From: an uncultured Synechococcus sp. | GTDB lineage: Bacteria; Cyanobacteriota; Cyanobacteriia; PCC-6307; Cyanobiaceae | NCBI GenBank assembly: GCA_913020095.1 | Contig: CAJWAH010000025.1 | Location: forward strand, 1 to 12,169 | Length of the DNA stretch: 12,169 bases | Direction: 5' to 3' | In this document: piece after piece, positions 6,455 through 12,169 of the stretch | How the letters are laid out: every line of letters begins with the position of its first letter | Position numbering within the stretch: position 1 is the stretch's first letter | Notes under the pieces: model-generated | The model's input: only the letters and a program-made list of their open reading frames with translations | Database searches by the model: none | Told to the model about the DNA's origin: nothing | Made by a program: the position numbers and the translations under genes

Positions 6455-7399
6455 ATGGGAAAACCGGAGATCGGCACCACCGTGGTGGTGGATGTCCCCG
6501 CGACAACCGCCAATCTCGGCCCTGGATTTGACTGCCTTGGAGCAGCGCTTGATCTGAACAACCAGTTCCAGCTCAAGGTGCTGGAGGGGGGCGCTGAACG
6601 CTTTGAGCTGATCATTGAAAGCAAGGAGGGCTCCCACCTGCGCGGCGGCCCCGACAACCTCGTGTATCGCGCTGCCCAGCGGGTATGGCGTGAAGTGGGG
6701 ATGCAGCCGATCGCCTTGGAGGCGCGGGTGCAGCTGGCCGTACCACCAGCGCGGGGCATGGGCAGCAGTGCCACCGCCATCGTGGCGGGGTTGATGGGAG
6801 CCAATGCCCTAGCCGGTGAAGCGCTTGGCAAGGAAAAACTGCTGGAGCTGGCCATCGACATCGAAGGCCATCCCGACAATGTGGTGCCCTCGTTGCTGGG
6901 TGGGCTCTGCCTGACAGCCCAAGCCGCTTCCCGCCGCTGGCGCGTGGTGCGCTGTGAGTGGCACGAGAACGTGCAAGCGGTGGTGGCGATCCCCAGCATT
7001 CGGCTCTCCACCGCCGATGCCCGCCGGGCCATGCCCAAACAGATCGTGGTGCCCGATGCCGTGTCCAACCTGGGCTCGCTCACGTTGCTGCTGCAGGGTT
7101 TGCGCAGTGGTAATGGCGATCTGATCACCGATGGCATGCACGACCGGCTGCATGAGCCCTACCGCTGGCCGCTGATCCAAGGCGGCAGCGCCGTGCGCAA
7201 AGCGGCGATGGACGCTGGAGCTTGGGGCTGCGTGATCAGCGGCGCCGGACCCAGCCTGCTGGCCCTCTGCCCGCCGGAGAAGGGGCGAGCCGTGGCCGAA
7301 GCGATGGAGAAGAGCTGGGAACGCGAGGGGGTGCAGACCCGCGCCTTGCCGCTGAAGCTGCAGAGCGGCGGCAGCCGCTGGAGACCCAAACCAAGCTGA
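6455..7399 (+). CDS. thrB: Homoserine kinase (GHMP family)
   Basis: Phosphorylates homoserine to O-phosphohomoserine, the step before threonine synthase. 314 residues, normal length. GHMP motifs in order: motif 1 VPATTANLGPGFDCLG (14-29), the ATP-binding loop PPARGMGSSATAIVAG (97-112), EGHPDNVVPSLLGG (137-150) and motif 3 SGAGPSLLAL (262-271). Start ATG 6455 sits ten codons before motif 1, as in relatives. It lies between glk and ndhD on the same strand, 26 bases after glk. Having thrS and thrB in one transcription direction puts threonine synthesis and threonine charging close together, although no leader-peptide attenuator was found. The TGA stop is part of a perfect 16-base palindrome. Confidence 0.95.
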   Translation: MGKPEIGTTVVVDVPATTANLGPGFDCLGAALDLNNQFQLKVLEGGAERFELIIESKEGSHLRGGPDNLVYRAAQRVWREVGMQPIALEARVQLAVPPARGMGSSATAIVAGLMGANALAGEALGKEKLLELAIDIEGHPDNVVPSLLGGLCLTAQAASRRWRVVRCEWHENVQAVVAIPSIRLSTADARRAMPKQIVVPDAVSNLGSLTLLLQGLRSGNGDLITDGMHDRLHEPYRWPLIQGGSAVRKAAMDAGAWGCVISGAGPSLLALCPPEKGRAVAEAMEKSWEREGVQTRALPLKLQSGGSRWRPKPS

Positions 7400-7412
7400 G
7401 TAGATCTACTCA
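7397..7412. repeat. Perfect 16-base palindrome spanning the thrB stop codon, upstream of ndhD
   Basis: TGAGTAGATCTACTCA is its own reverse complement; the first three bases are the thrB stop. The next bases outward (C and C) do not pair. As RNA it could form a 6-base-pair stem with a GATC loop, but no T-run follows, so it is a poor terminator. As DNA it has the form of a dimeric regulator site. It does not fit the NtcA site (GTA-N8-TAC; here the gap is 4). It lies 53 bases before the ndhD start. The inverted repeat is certain; any function is inference. Confidence 0.6.
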
Positions 7413-7465
7413 CGATGCACAGCCCTGGCTGATAAGTTGAGCCGTACGTATCGCAAGCGCGTCCC

Positions 7466-8983
7466 GTGGATCTCAGCCTGATTGTGCTGTTACCCCTGGC
7501 TGGCGTGCTTGCCCTTGTGCTGCTGCCGGCTTCGCTGCAGAAGGCCTGCCGCTGGGTGGCCTTCATCACGCTGGTGGCCGATCTCGGCCTGATGCTGTGG
7601 TCCTTCAGCCGCCACTTTGATCCGGCCTTGGGCAGCCTTCAGTTGGTCGAACGGATCGACTGGCTGCCGGCCATGGGGCTGCAGTGGTCGCTGGCTGCCG
7701 ATGGCATTTCAGCTCCCCTGGTGCTGCTCAGTGGCTTGGTGACCTTGCTAACGGTCGCCGCCAGCTGGGATGTGGAGCGCAAACCACGGCTGTATTTCGC
7801 CCTGCTGCTGGCGCAAGCCTCCGCCCAAGCGGTGGTGTTTCTCTCCCAGGACTTTCTGCTGTTCTTCCTGGCCTGGGAACTCGAGCTGGTGCCGGTGTAC
7901 CTGCTGATCGCCATTTGGGGCGGCCAGCGGCGCCAATACGCCGCCACCAAATTCATCCTCTACACCGCCACCGCCTCGCTGCTGATCCTGATCAGCGGCC
8001 TAGCCCTGGCCTTCCATGGCGACGGCTTCACCCTCAACTTGGCTGAACTGGCCAGCCGCAGCTATGGCGGCAGCTTTGGATTGCTCTGTTACCTGGGCTT
8101 CCTGATCGGCTTTGGCGTGAAGCTGCCGATGTTCCCGCTCCATACCTGGCTGCCGGATGCCCACGGCGAAGCCAATGCACCGATTTCGATGCTGCTGGCT
8201 GGTGTGCTGCTGAAGATGGGCGGCTACGCGCTGATCCGCTTCAACGTGCAGATGTTGCCGGATGCGCACCTGCAACTGGCCCCAGCCCTGATGGTGCTGG
8301 GGATCGTCAACATCGTTTGGGGGGCCCTCAACGCCTTCGCGCAAGACAACGTCAAACGACGCATCGCCTGCAGCTCGGTGAGCCACATGGGCTTTGTGCT
8401 GCTGGGCATTGCCGCCGTCAATGACCTCGGCCTCAGCGGCGCCATGCTGCAAATGATCAGCCACGGTCTGATTGCCGCTGGCCTGTTCTTTGTCACCGGC
8501 GTCTTTTACGAGCGCACCAAAACCCTCTCGATTCCCAACATGGGCGGCTTGGCCAAGGTGCTGCCAATCACCTTTGCCCTGTTTGTGATCACCTGCTTGG
8601 CCTCTCTTGCCCTGCCTGGCATGAGCGGCTTTGTGAGCGAGATCACCGTGTTCCTGGGAATCACCAGCAACGACGCCTTCACCACGGGCTTCCGCGTGAT
8701 CACCATCGTGCTGGCGGCCATCGGCCTGGTGCTCACACCGATGTATCTGCTGAGCATGTGCCGGCGGGTGTTCTTTGGACCTCGGATTCCGGCGCTGGCC
8801 AAATTGGGCGACATGAGCCCCAGAGAGCTCACCATTGCGCTGGTGCTGGTGGTGCCCACCTTGATGATCGGCTTCTGGCCGCAGCTGGCCACCGGCCTCT
8901 ACGACGCCACCACCGACAGCATCGCCGCCCAGCTTCACAACACCGTGCAGACCGCCCTAGAACTGCCTTCAGTTTTTGGCTGA
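7466..8983 (+). CDS. ndhD: NAD(P)H-quinone oxidoreductase chain 4 (NDH-1 subunit NdhD)
   Basis: Antiporter-like proton-pumping subunit of the cyanobacterial NDH-1 complex in the thylakoid membrane, used in respiration and cyclic electron flow around photosystem I; some NdhD forms serve CO2 uptake instead. 505 residues with about 14 hydrophobic helices. Key residues match NuoM: Glu138 in [12 protein letters not shown] (E. coli Glu144), Lys219 in [20 protein letters not shown] (Lys234) and Lys250 in [12 protein letters not shown] (Lys265), plus His227. The [13 protein letters not shown] and [13 protein letters not shown] helices are typical. Start GTG 7466 gives a normal first helix; no strong ribosome site precedes it. 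The [13 protein letters not shown] loop is conserved in the D1/D2 respiratory type, but I cannot assign the D1/D2 versus D3/D4 subtype firmly. The stop is 6 bases before the next ATG. Confidence 0.95.
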   Translation: MDLSLIVLLPLAGVLALVLLPASLQKACRWVAFITLVADLGLMLWSFSRHFDPALGSLQLVERIDWLPAMGLQWSLAADGISAPLVLLSGLVTLLTVAASWDVERKPRLYFALLLAQASAQAVVFLSQDFLLFFLAWELELVPVYLLIAIWGGQRRQYAATKFILYTATASLLILISGLALAFHGDGFTLNLAELASRSYGGSFGLLCYLGFLIGFGVKLPMFPLHTWLPDAHGEANAPISMLLAGVLLKMGGYALIRFNVQMLPDAHLQLAPALMVLGIVNIVWGALNAFAQDNVKRRIACSSVSHMGFVLLGIAAVNDLGLSGAMLQMISHGLIAAGLFFVTGVFYERTKTLSIPNMGGLAKVLPITFALFVITCLASLALPGMSGFVSEITVFLGITSNDAFTTGFRVITIVLAAIGLVLTPMYLLSMCRRVFFGPRIPALAKLGDMSPRELTIALVLVVPTLMIGFWPQLATGLYDATTDSIAAQLHNTVQTALELPSVFG

Positions 8984-8989
8984 TCGCCC

Positions 8990-11068
8990 ATGGGCCAGGC
9001 CCCAGCTGCTGCGGACCCCCTGCTGAAAGGGGAAGGTTTACCCGACTATCAAGCCATCACCCCAGAGGCGGTGAGCCAGGGGATGCCCTGGCTGCTGGAG
9101 CAGCTGGAGGCTGAACTGGCCCGCATTGAATCCAACCTCGACAGCCAAGGCGACGCGCTGCGCTGGGACGATCTGATGCCGCCGATGCAGCAGCTGGGGG
9201 AGCGGCTGCGCTGGAGCTGGGGGGTGGTGAACCACCTGCTGATGGTCTGCAACACCCCTGAGCTGCGCCAGGCCCACGAGCAGCAACAGGCCGCTGTGGT
9301 GCGTTTCTCCAGCCGGCTGGGCCAATCCAAAGCGATCTACCGGGCCCTCAAGCAACTGAGCGCAGACGATCAACTCAGCCCCTGCCGCCGGCGCATCCTG
9401 CAGCAGGAATTGCTGGGCATGGAGCTGCGTGGCGTTGGACTCGAAGGTGCTGAGCAGGAGCGCTTCAACGCGCTCACTGAAGAGCTCACAGCGTTGAGCA
9501 CCCGCTTTTCCAACAACGTGCTGGATGCCACCGCCTCCTGGGAGCTGCTGCTCAGCAGCCCCGATGAAATGGACGGCTGCCCCGACAGCCTGCGGGAATT
9601 GCTGGCTGATTCAGCCCGGCGCAAGGGCCATGAGCAGGCCACAGCGGCGGATGGTCCCTGGCTGATGGGCTTGGACTACCCCCGCTACGGCCCCTTTCTG
9701 CAACACAGCAGCCGGCGTGATCTGCGCGAAACGGTGTATCGCGGCTTCATCAGCCGAGCCGCCAGCGGCGAGCACAACAACAGCGAGTTGGTGGGGCAAA
9801 TCCTGGCCCTGCGTCAGCAAAAAGCCGCCCTCTTGGGCTATGGCAACTGGGCTGAAGTGAGCCTGGCCAGCAAGATGGCTCCCTCGGTGCAGGCGGTGGA
9901 ATCGCTGCTGGAAGACCTGCGGGCCCCCAGCCATAGCGCGGCGCAACAGGAGCTCAAGGACCTGGAAGCGCTAGCGAGCTCTCCACTGCAGCCTTGGGAT
10001 GTGAGCTACTGGTCGGAGCAGCTGCGCAGGCAGCGCTTTGATCTCGACAGCGAAGCGCTGCGCCCCTGGTTCCCCCTGCCCCAGGTGCTCGATGGCCTCT
10101 TCAACCTCTGCAGCCGCCTGTTTGATATCCGCATCAGCGCCGCCGATGGGGAAGCGCCGATCTGGCAGGACGACGTGCGCTTTTTCCGCATCAGCGATGC
10201 CAACAGCGGTGAACCGCTGGCCGCCTTTTACCTCGATCCGTTTAGCCGTCCGGGCAGCAAACGCGGCGGCGCTTGGATGGACGACTGCTTAGGCCGCCAC
10301 ACCAGCCCCGATGGCAGCAAGGTGCTGCCGGTGGCCTATTTGATTTGCAACCAAACCCCGCCGGTGGGGGAGACCCCCAGCCTGATGAGCTTTGGGGAGG
10401 TGGAAACGCTGTTCCACGAGTTCGGCCACGGCCTGCAGCACATGCTCACCACCGTGGAAGAACCAGAAGCTGCCGGCATCAATGGCGTTGAGTGGGATGC
10501 GGTGGAACTGCCGAGCCAGTTCATGGAGAACTGGTGCTACGACCGCCCCACCCTCGATGGCATGGCACGCCACTGGCAAACCGGTGAGCCCCTGCCCGAA
10601 GCTGAGCGCCAAAAACTGCTGCAAGCCAAAACCTTCATGGCCGGGGCCGCCACCCTGCGCCAGGTGCATCTGGCCCTCACCGATTTGCGCCTGCATGAGC
10701 AATGGCGCGCCGACCATGGCCAGAGCCCAGAGCAGTTGCGCCGTCAGGTGGCTGAAAGCACCACGGTGTTGCCGCTGCTTGAGGAAGACGCCCTGCTGAG
10801 CAGCTTTGGCCACATCTTTTCGGGGGGCTACAGCGCCGGCTACTACAGCTACAAGTGGGCCGAGGTGCTCAGCGCCGATGCCTTCAGCGCCTTTGAAGAT
10901 GCCGGACTCGACGATGAGCAGGCGGTGCAAGCCACCGGCCGCCGCTTCCGCGACACGGTGTTGAGCCGCGGCGGCAGCGAAGCTCCAGCGGATGTGTTTT
11001 CAGCCTTCCGCGGCCGGCCGCCGTCGGCCCAGGCGTTGCTACGCCATTCGGGCTTGGTGGCCGCCTAG
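8990..11068 (+). CDS. prlC: Oligopeptidase A-type zinc metallopeptidase (family M3)
   Basis: Cytoplasmic endopeptidase that degrades short peptides, including cleaved signal peptides in E. coli. 692 residues, close to OpdA (680). The catalytic site is complete: HEFGH at 476-480 inside VETLFHEFGHGLQHML, third zinc ligand Glu506 in VELPSQFMENW, and the substrate-binding loop FGHIFSGGYSAGYYSYKWAE at 606-625 with His608, Tyr614 and Tyr621, nearly the E. coli OpdA sequence. The N-terminal half is helical (ITPEAV near 23-28, many Leu/Gln/Glu helices), as expected for the lid of the M3 fold. Start ATG 8990 is 6 bases after the ndhD stop, so the two are likely translated from one message. The stop TAG overlaps the end of the convergent MTH1187 gene by 4 bases. 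PepF of Gram-positive bacteria is a less likely assignment. Confidence 0.93.
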   Translation: MGQAPAAADPLLKGEGLPDYQAITPEAVSQGMPWLLEQLEAELARIESNLDSQGDALRWDDLMPPMQQLGERLRWSWGVVNHLLMVCNTPELRQAHEQQQAAVVRFSSRLGQSKAIYRALKQLSADDQLSPCRRRILQQELLGMELRGVGLEGAEQERFNALTEELTALSTRFSNNVLDATASWELLLSSPDEMDGCPDSLRELLADSARRKGHEQATAADGPWLMGLDYPRYGPFLQHSSRRDLRETVYRGFISRAASGEHNNSELVGQILALRQQKAALLGYGNWAEVSLASKMAPSVQAVESLLEDLRAPSHSAAQQELKDLEALASSPLQPWDVSYWSEQLRRQRFDLDSEALRPWFPLPQVLDGLFNLCSRLFDIRISAADGEAPIWQDDVRFFRISDANSGEPLAAFYLDPFSRPGSKRGGAWMDDCLGRHTSPDGSKVLPVAYLICNQTPPVGETPSLMSFGEVETLFHEFGHGLQHMLTTVEEPEAAGINGVEWDAVELPSQFMENWCYDRPTLDGMARHWQTGEPLPEAERQKLLQAKTFMAGAATLRQVHLALTDLRLHEQWRADHGQSPEQLRRQVAESTTVLPLLEEDALLSSFGHIFSGGYSAGYYSYKWAEVLSADAFSAFEDAGLDDEQAVQATGRRFRDTVLSRGGSEAPADVFSAFRGRPPSAQALLRHSGLVAA

Positions 11069-11364
11069 GCCAGCAGCTGCTGCACCGCAGCTGTCTTCTC
11101 TTCCAGCGCTTGATCGCGGTCGGTGCGGCTGTTGATCTTGAGGCTGGTGAAGATGCGCGGTGCACCCAGTTCATGCACCACCTCATGGCAGGCCTTCACG
11201 GCATCCATCACTGGGCCCCAGTCGCCTTCGATGGCGGTGGAGTTGGGCCCCAATTGGTGCTTGAGCCCGCGCTGCTGCAGCACCTGCTGGCAGGCCGCCA
11301 CATAGGGAGCCAGATCGATCCCCACGCCAATGGGGACCACGCAGAGATCAACGATCACCTTCAT
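11065..11364 (-). CDS. MTH1187/UPF0045 family thiamine-binding protein
   Basis: 99 residues, full length for this family of small ferredoxin-like alpha/beta proteins, which form tetramers and in some cases bind thiamine or its pyrimidine precursor (YkoF-like). The chain starts MKVIVDLCVVPIGVG, then DLAPYVAACQQVL (helix 1), QLGPNSTAIEGDWGPVMDAV (the family's signature strand-turn-helix), KACHEVVHELGAPRIFTSLK and INSRTD, all characteristic. Cytoplasmic; no signal peptide. No thiamine synthesis or transport gene can be confirmed beside it: the divergent neighbour is an ABC ATPase, but of a type without an obvious permease here. Start ATG 11364 is preceded by 38 bases shared with the ABC gene's upstream region. 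Its TAG stop shares bases with the M3 peptidase TAG stop. The physiological role in cyanobacteria is unproven. Confidence 0.88.
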   Translation of the reverse strand: MKVIVDLCVVPIGVGIDLAPYVAACQQVLQQRGLKHQLGPNSTAIEGDWGPVMDAVKACHEVVHELGAPRIFTSLKINSRTDRDQALEEKTAAVQQLLA

Positions 11365-11402
11365 GGCCTGCGCTCAATCAGCCGCCGCTGCATCATGAAG
11401 CC

Positions 11403-11837
11403 ATGAGCCCAACGCCCTACCTGGAACTGGAGGGTGTGGCCGCCCACATCGGTGAGCGGCGCGTGTTTCACAACCTCAGCCTGCGGCTCAATCTTGCTGA
11501 GCACACCGTGGTGCTGGGCCCCAATGGGGCCGGCAAAAGTGCCCTGGTGAAACTCATCAGCCGCGAGATCTATCCGGTTGTTCAACAGGATTCGAGCCTG
11601 CGCCTGTTCGGAGATCGCACGGTGAATCTCTGGCAATTGCGTCAGCGCATCGGCCTGGTCTCCAGCGACCTCGAGCGGCTCTACAACCCCAAGGTGTGCG
11701 CCAACGATGTGGTGCTCTCCGGTTGCTTTGGCTCGGTGGGCATCGGCCGCAGCCAAACCCCATCGCCAGCGATGCAGCAACGGGTGGCTGAGTTGATGGA
11801 CCAGCTGGGTTTACTTGAGCTGGCGCAAGAGCGATGA
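11403..11837 (+). CDS. ABC transporter ATP-binding protein, truncated after the N-terminal half
   Basis: ATPase subunit of an ABC system, broken. Residues 6-58 hold the first strand pair (YLELEGVAAHIG, VFHNLSLRLN) and a perfect Walker A, GPNGAGKS, at 39-46. Then SREIYPVV, SLRLFGD, and RQRIGLVSSDLERLYNP, where the Q-loop glutamine appears to be replaced (SSDL), as in the ModF/YlmA-like soluble ABC ATPases, followed by VVLSGCFGSVGIG and the helical part up to LLELAQER. At this point relatives continue with a signature (LSGGQ-like), Walker B and H-loop, so about 110 residues are missing; the chain ends at codon 144 in TGA inside unrelated sequence. The last authentic codon is about 11831-11833. 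The product as read could not hydrolyse ATP. Most likely the gene is intact in the organism and cut by an assembly join. The substrate is unknown and no permease is visible. Confidence 0.85.
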   Translation: MSPTPYLELEGVAAHIGERRVFHNLSLRLNLAEHTVVLGPNGAGKSALVKLISREIYPVVQQDSSLRLFGDRTVNLWQLRQRIGLVSSDLERLYNPKVCANDVVLSGCFGSVGIGRSQTPSPAMQQRVAELMDQLGLLELAQER

Positions 11838-12161
11838 GATGCTCAGCTCCGAGCAAGAGCTTCGCTCGTCATCAGTATCCTCAGCTGGCGACCAACGTAC
11901 ACGAACGAGCTGTCGGTCGTCATTCGCGCTTCCAGCAGCGCTGCTCTCGGTTTGCAACACCTCCTCGACGCGGCACCGAGTGGCCCCATACCCGGTGATG
12001 TATCGCACGACGTCTAGCCCGACGCGGACATCCGATGGTGCGAGGGGCGGTTCCTCCGCTCGACGCTGTTTCGCGTCTGGCGGCACGATGTGCTCGTCTG
12101 ATTCCGCGGTCTGTTCCGCTTCCTCTTCCTCGTCCATCAACATGGCAAACGTCGACGCCAT
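11811..12161 (-). CDS. Unrecognised acidic reading frame in the foreign tail, possibly partial and chimeric
   Basis: An open frame of 116 codons from ATG 12161, also open to the window edge, so the N-terminus may lie outside. Only the part above about 11833 belongs to the tail; the last 7-8 codons (SLLRQLK) are antisense ABC sequence, so its stop is not authentic. Residues 9-18 are very acidic (DEEEEAEQTAESDE), then a Pro-rich stretch, then DVRVGLDVVRYITGYGATR, CRVEEVLQTE, a Ser/Ala/Asp-rich insert and RQLVRVRWSPAEDTDDE. The V-E-E-V-L ... L-V-R-V-R-W pattern followed by acidic residues loosely resembles a chromodomain-like fold of eukaryotic (for example oomycete retroelement) proteins; this is a guess from pattern. 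Low complexity and composition differ from all other genes here. I do not assign a function. Confidence 0.3.
   Translation of the reverse strand: MASTFAMLMDEEEEAEQTAESDEHIVPPDAKQRRAEEPPLAPSDVRVGLDVVRYITGYGATRCRVEEVLQTESSAAGSANDDRQLVRVRWSPAEDTDDERSSCSELSISSLLRQLK
11825..11860. other. Junction between cyanobacterial and unrelated sequence, with an 8-base direct repeat
   Basis: The ABC ATPase match stops at about 11833. GCAAGAGC occurs at 11825-11832, the last ABC bases, and again at 11853-11860 in the foreign side. A short repeat at a break is what microhomology-driven joining or a wrong assembly overlap would leave, although 8 bases can occur by chance. No inverted terminal repeats or transposase were seen. 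Confidence 0.5.
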
Positions 12162-12169
12162 GCCTCCCA
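11838..12169. other. Right-end tail of uncertain origin, no cyanobacterial gene recognised
   Basis: These 332 bases hold no recognisable bacterial gene, RNA gene, insertion-sequence end or repeat. They are GC-rich like the rest but denser in CG steps (cgctcg, gtcggtcg, gacgcgg) and in TCG, CGA and GCG codons if read on the minus strand. The only sizeable open frame is the acidic one described separately. Most likely this is DNA from another organism joined during assembly. Confidence 0.5.

Noticed and set aside
7398..7411. NtcA or LexA binding site within the palindrome
   Set aside because: The half-sites GTA and TAC are 4 bases apart, not the 8 needed for NtcA, and the bases do not match the cyanobacterial LexA pattern.
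8000..8938. 312-codon minus-strand open frame opposite ndhD
   Set aside because: His/Gln/Gly-rich translation without motifs, opposite a conserved membrane protein; a codon-bias shadow.
10289..10930. 213-codon minus-strand frame opposite the M3 peptidase active site
   Set aside because: The plus strand encodes the conserved HEFGH and GGY regions here; the antisense translation has no recognisable domain.

Overview
The window reads as a fragment of a picocyanobacterial chromosome (Synechococcus/Cyanobium type). Evidence for this: a GC-rich sequence, an NDH-1 NdhD subunit, an HPD-less J-like CPP1/DUF3353 membrane protein typical of cyanobacteria and plastids, a TM2 protein of cyanobacterial type, a threonyl-tRNA synthetase of the short form that begins straight at the editing domain, and very tight gene packing. 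I saw no perfect copy of the HIP1 octamer (GCGATCGC), which is common in many other cyanobacteria; this fits the Synechococcus/Prochlorococcus side weakly. It is a housekeeping region. I see no defence system, CRISPR array, prophage, insertion sequence, tRNA or rRNA.

Layout. Bases 3-1569 (+): the 3' end of prfC (release factor 3), a small protein of 81 residues, and a CPP1-like membrane protein. Bases 1566-3526 (-): a compact leftward cluster, read from right to left as TM2-domain protein, six-helix membrane protein, then a membrane-anchored N-acetylmuramoyl-L-alanine amidase, the last two joined by a TGATG stop/start overlap. Bases 3546-11068 (+): a rightward string thrS - glk - thrB - ndhD - M3 oligopeptidase with gaps of 6-66 bases, probably transcribed at least partly together. 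Bases 11065-11364 (-): a thiamine-binding MTH1187/UPF0045 protein. Bases 11403-11837 (+): the N-terminal half of an ABC transporter ATPase.

The right end is the abnormal part. The ABC ATPase has an intact Walker A motif but stops after 144 codons, before the signature, Walker B and H-loop. From about 11833 the DNA no longer looks like the rest: on the minus strand it carries an acidic, low-complexity open frame that does not look cyanobacterial. The simplest reading is a chimeric assembly join or a recombination break near 11833; an inserted element cannot be excluded from sequence alone.

The genes serve separate functions: translation (prfC, thrS), carbon entry to glycolysis (glk), threonine synthesis (thrB), cyclic/respiratory electron flow (ndhD), peptide turnover (M3 peptidase), membrane/thylakoid-related folding (CPP1-like) and the envelope (amidase). 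I found no new multi-gene system. The points most worth a second look are the junction at 11833, a perfect 16-base palindrome on the thrB stop codon, two tail-to-tail 4-base stop overlaps, and the packed divergent starts of thrS and the TM2 gene.
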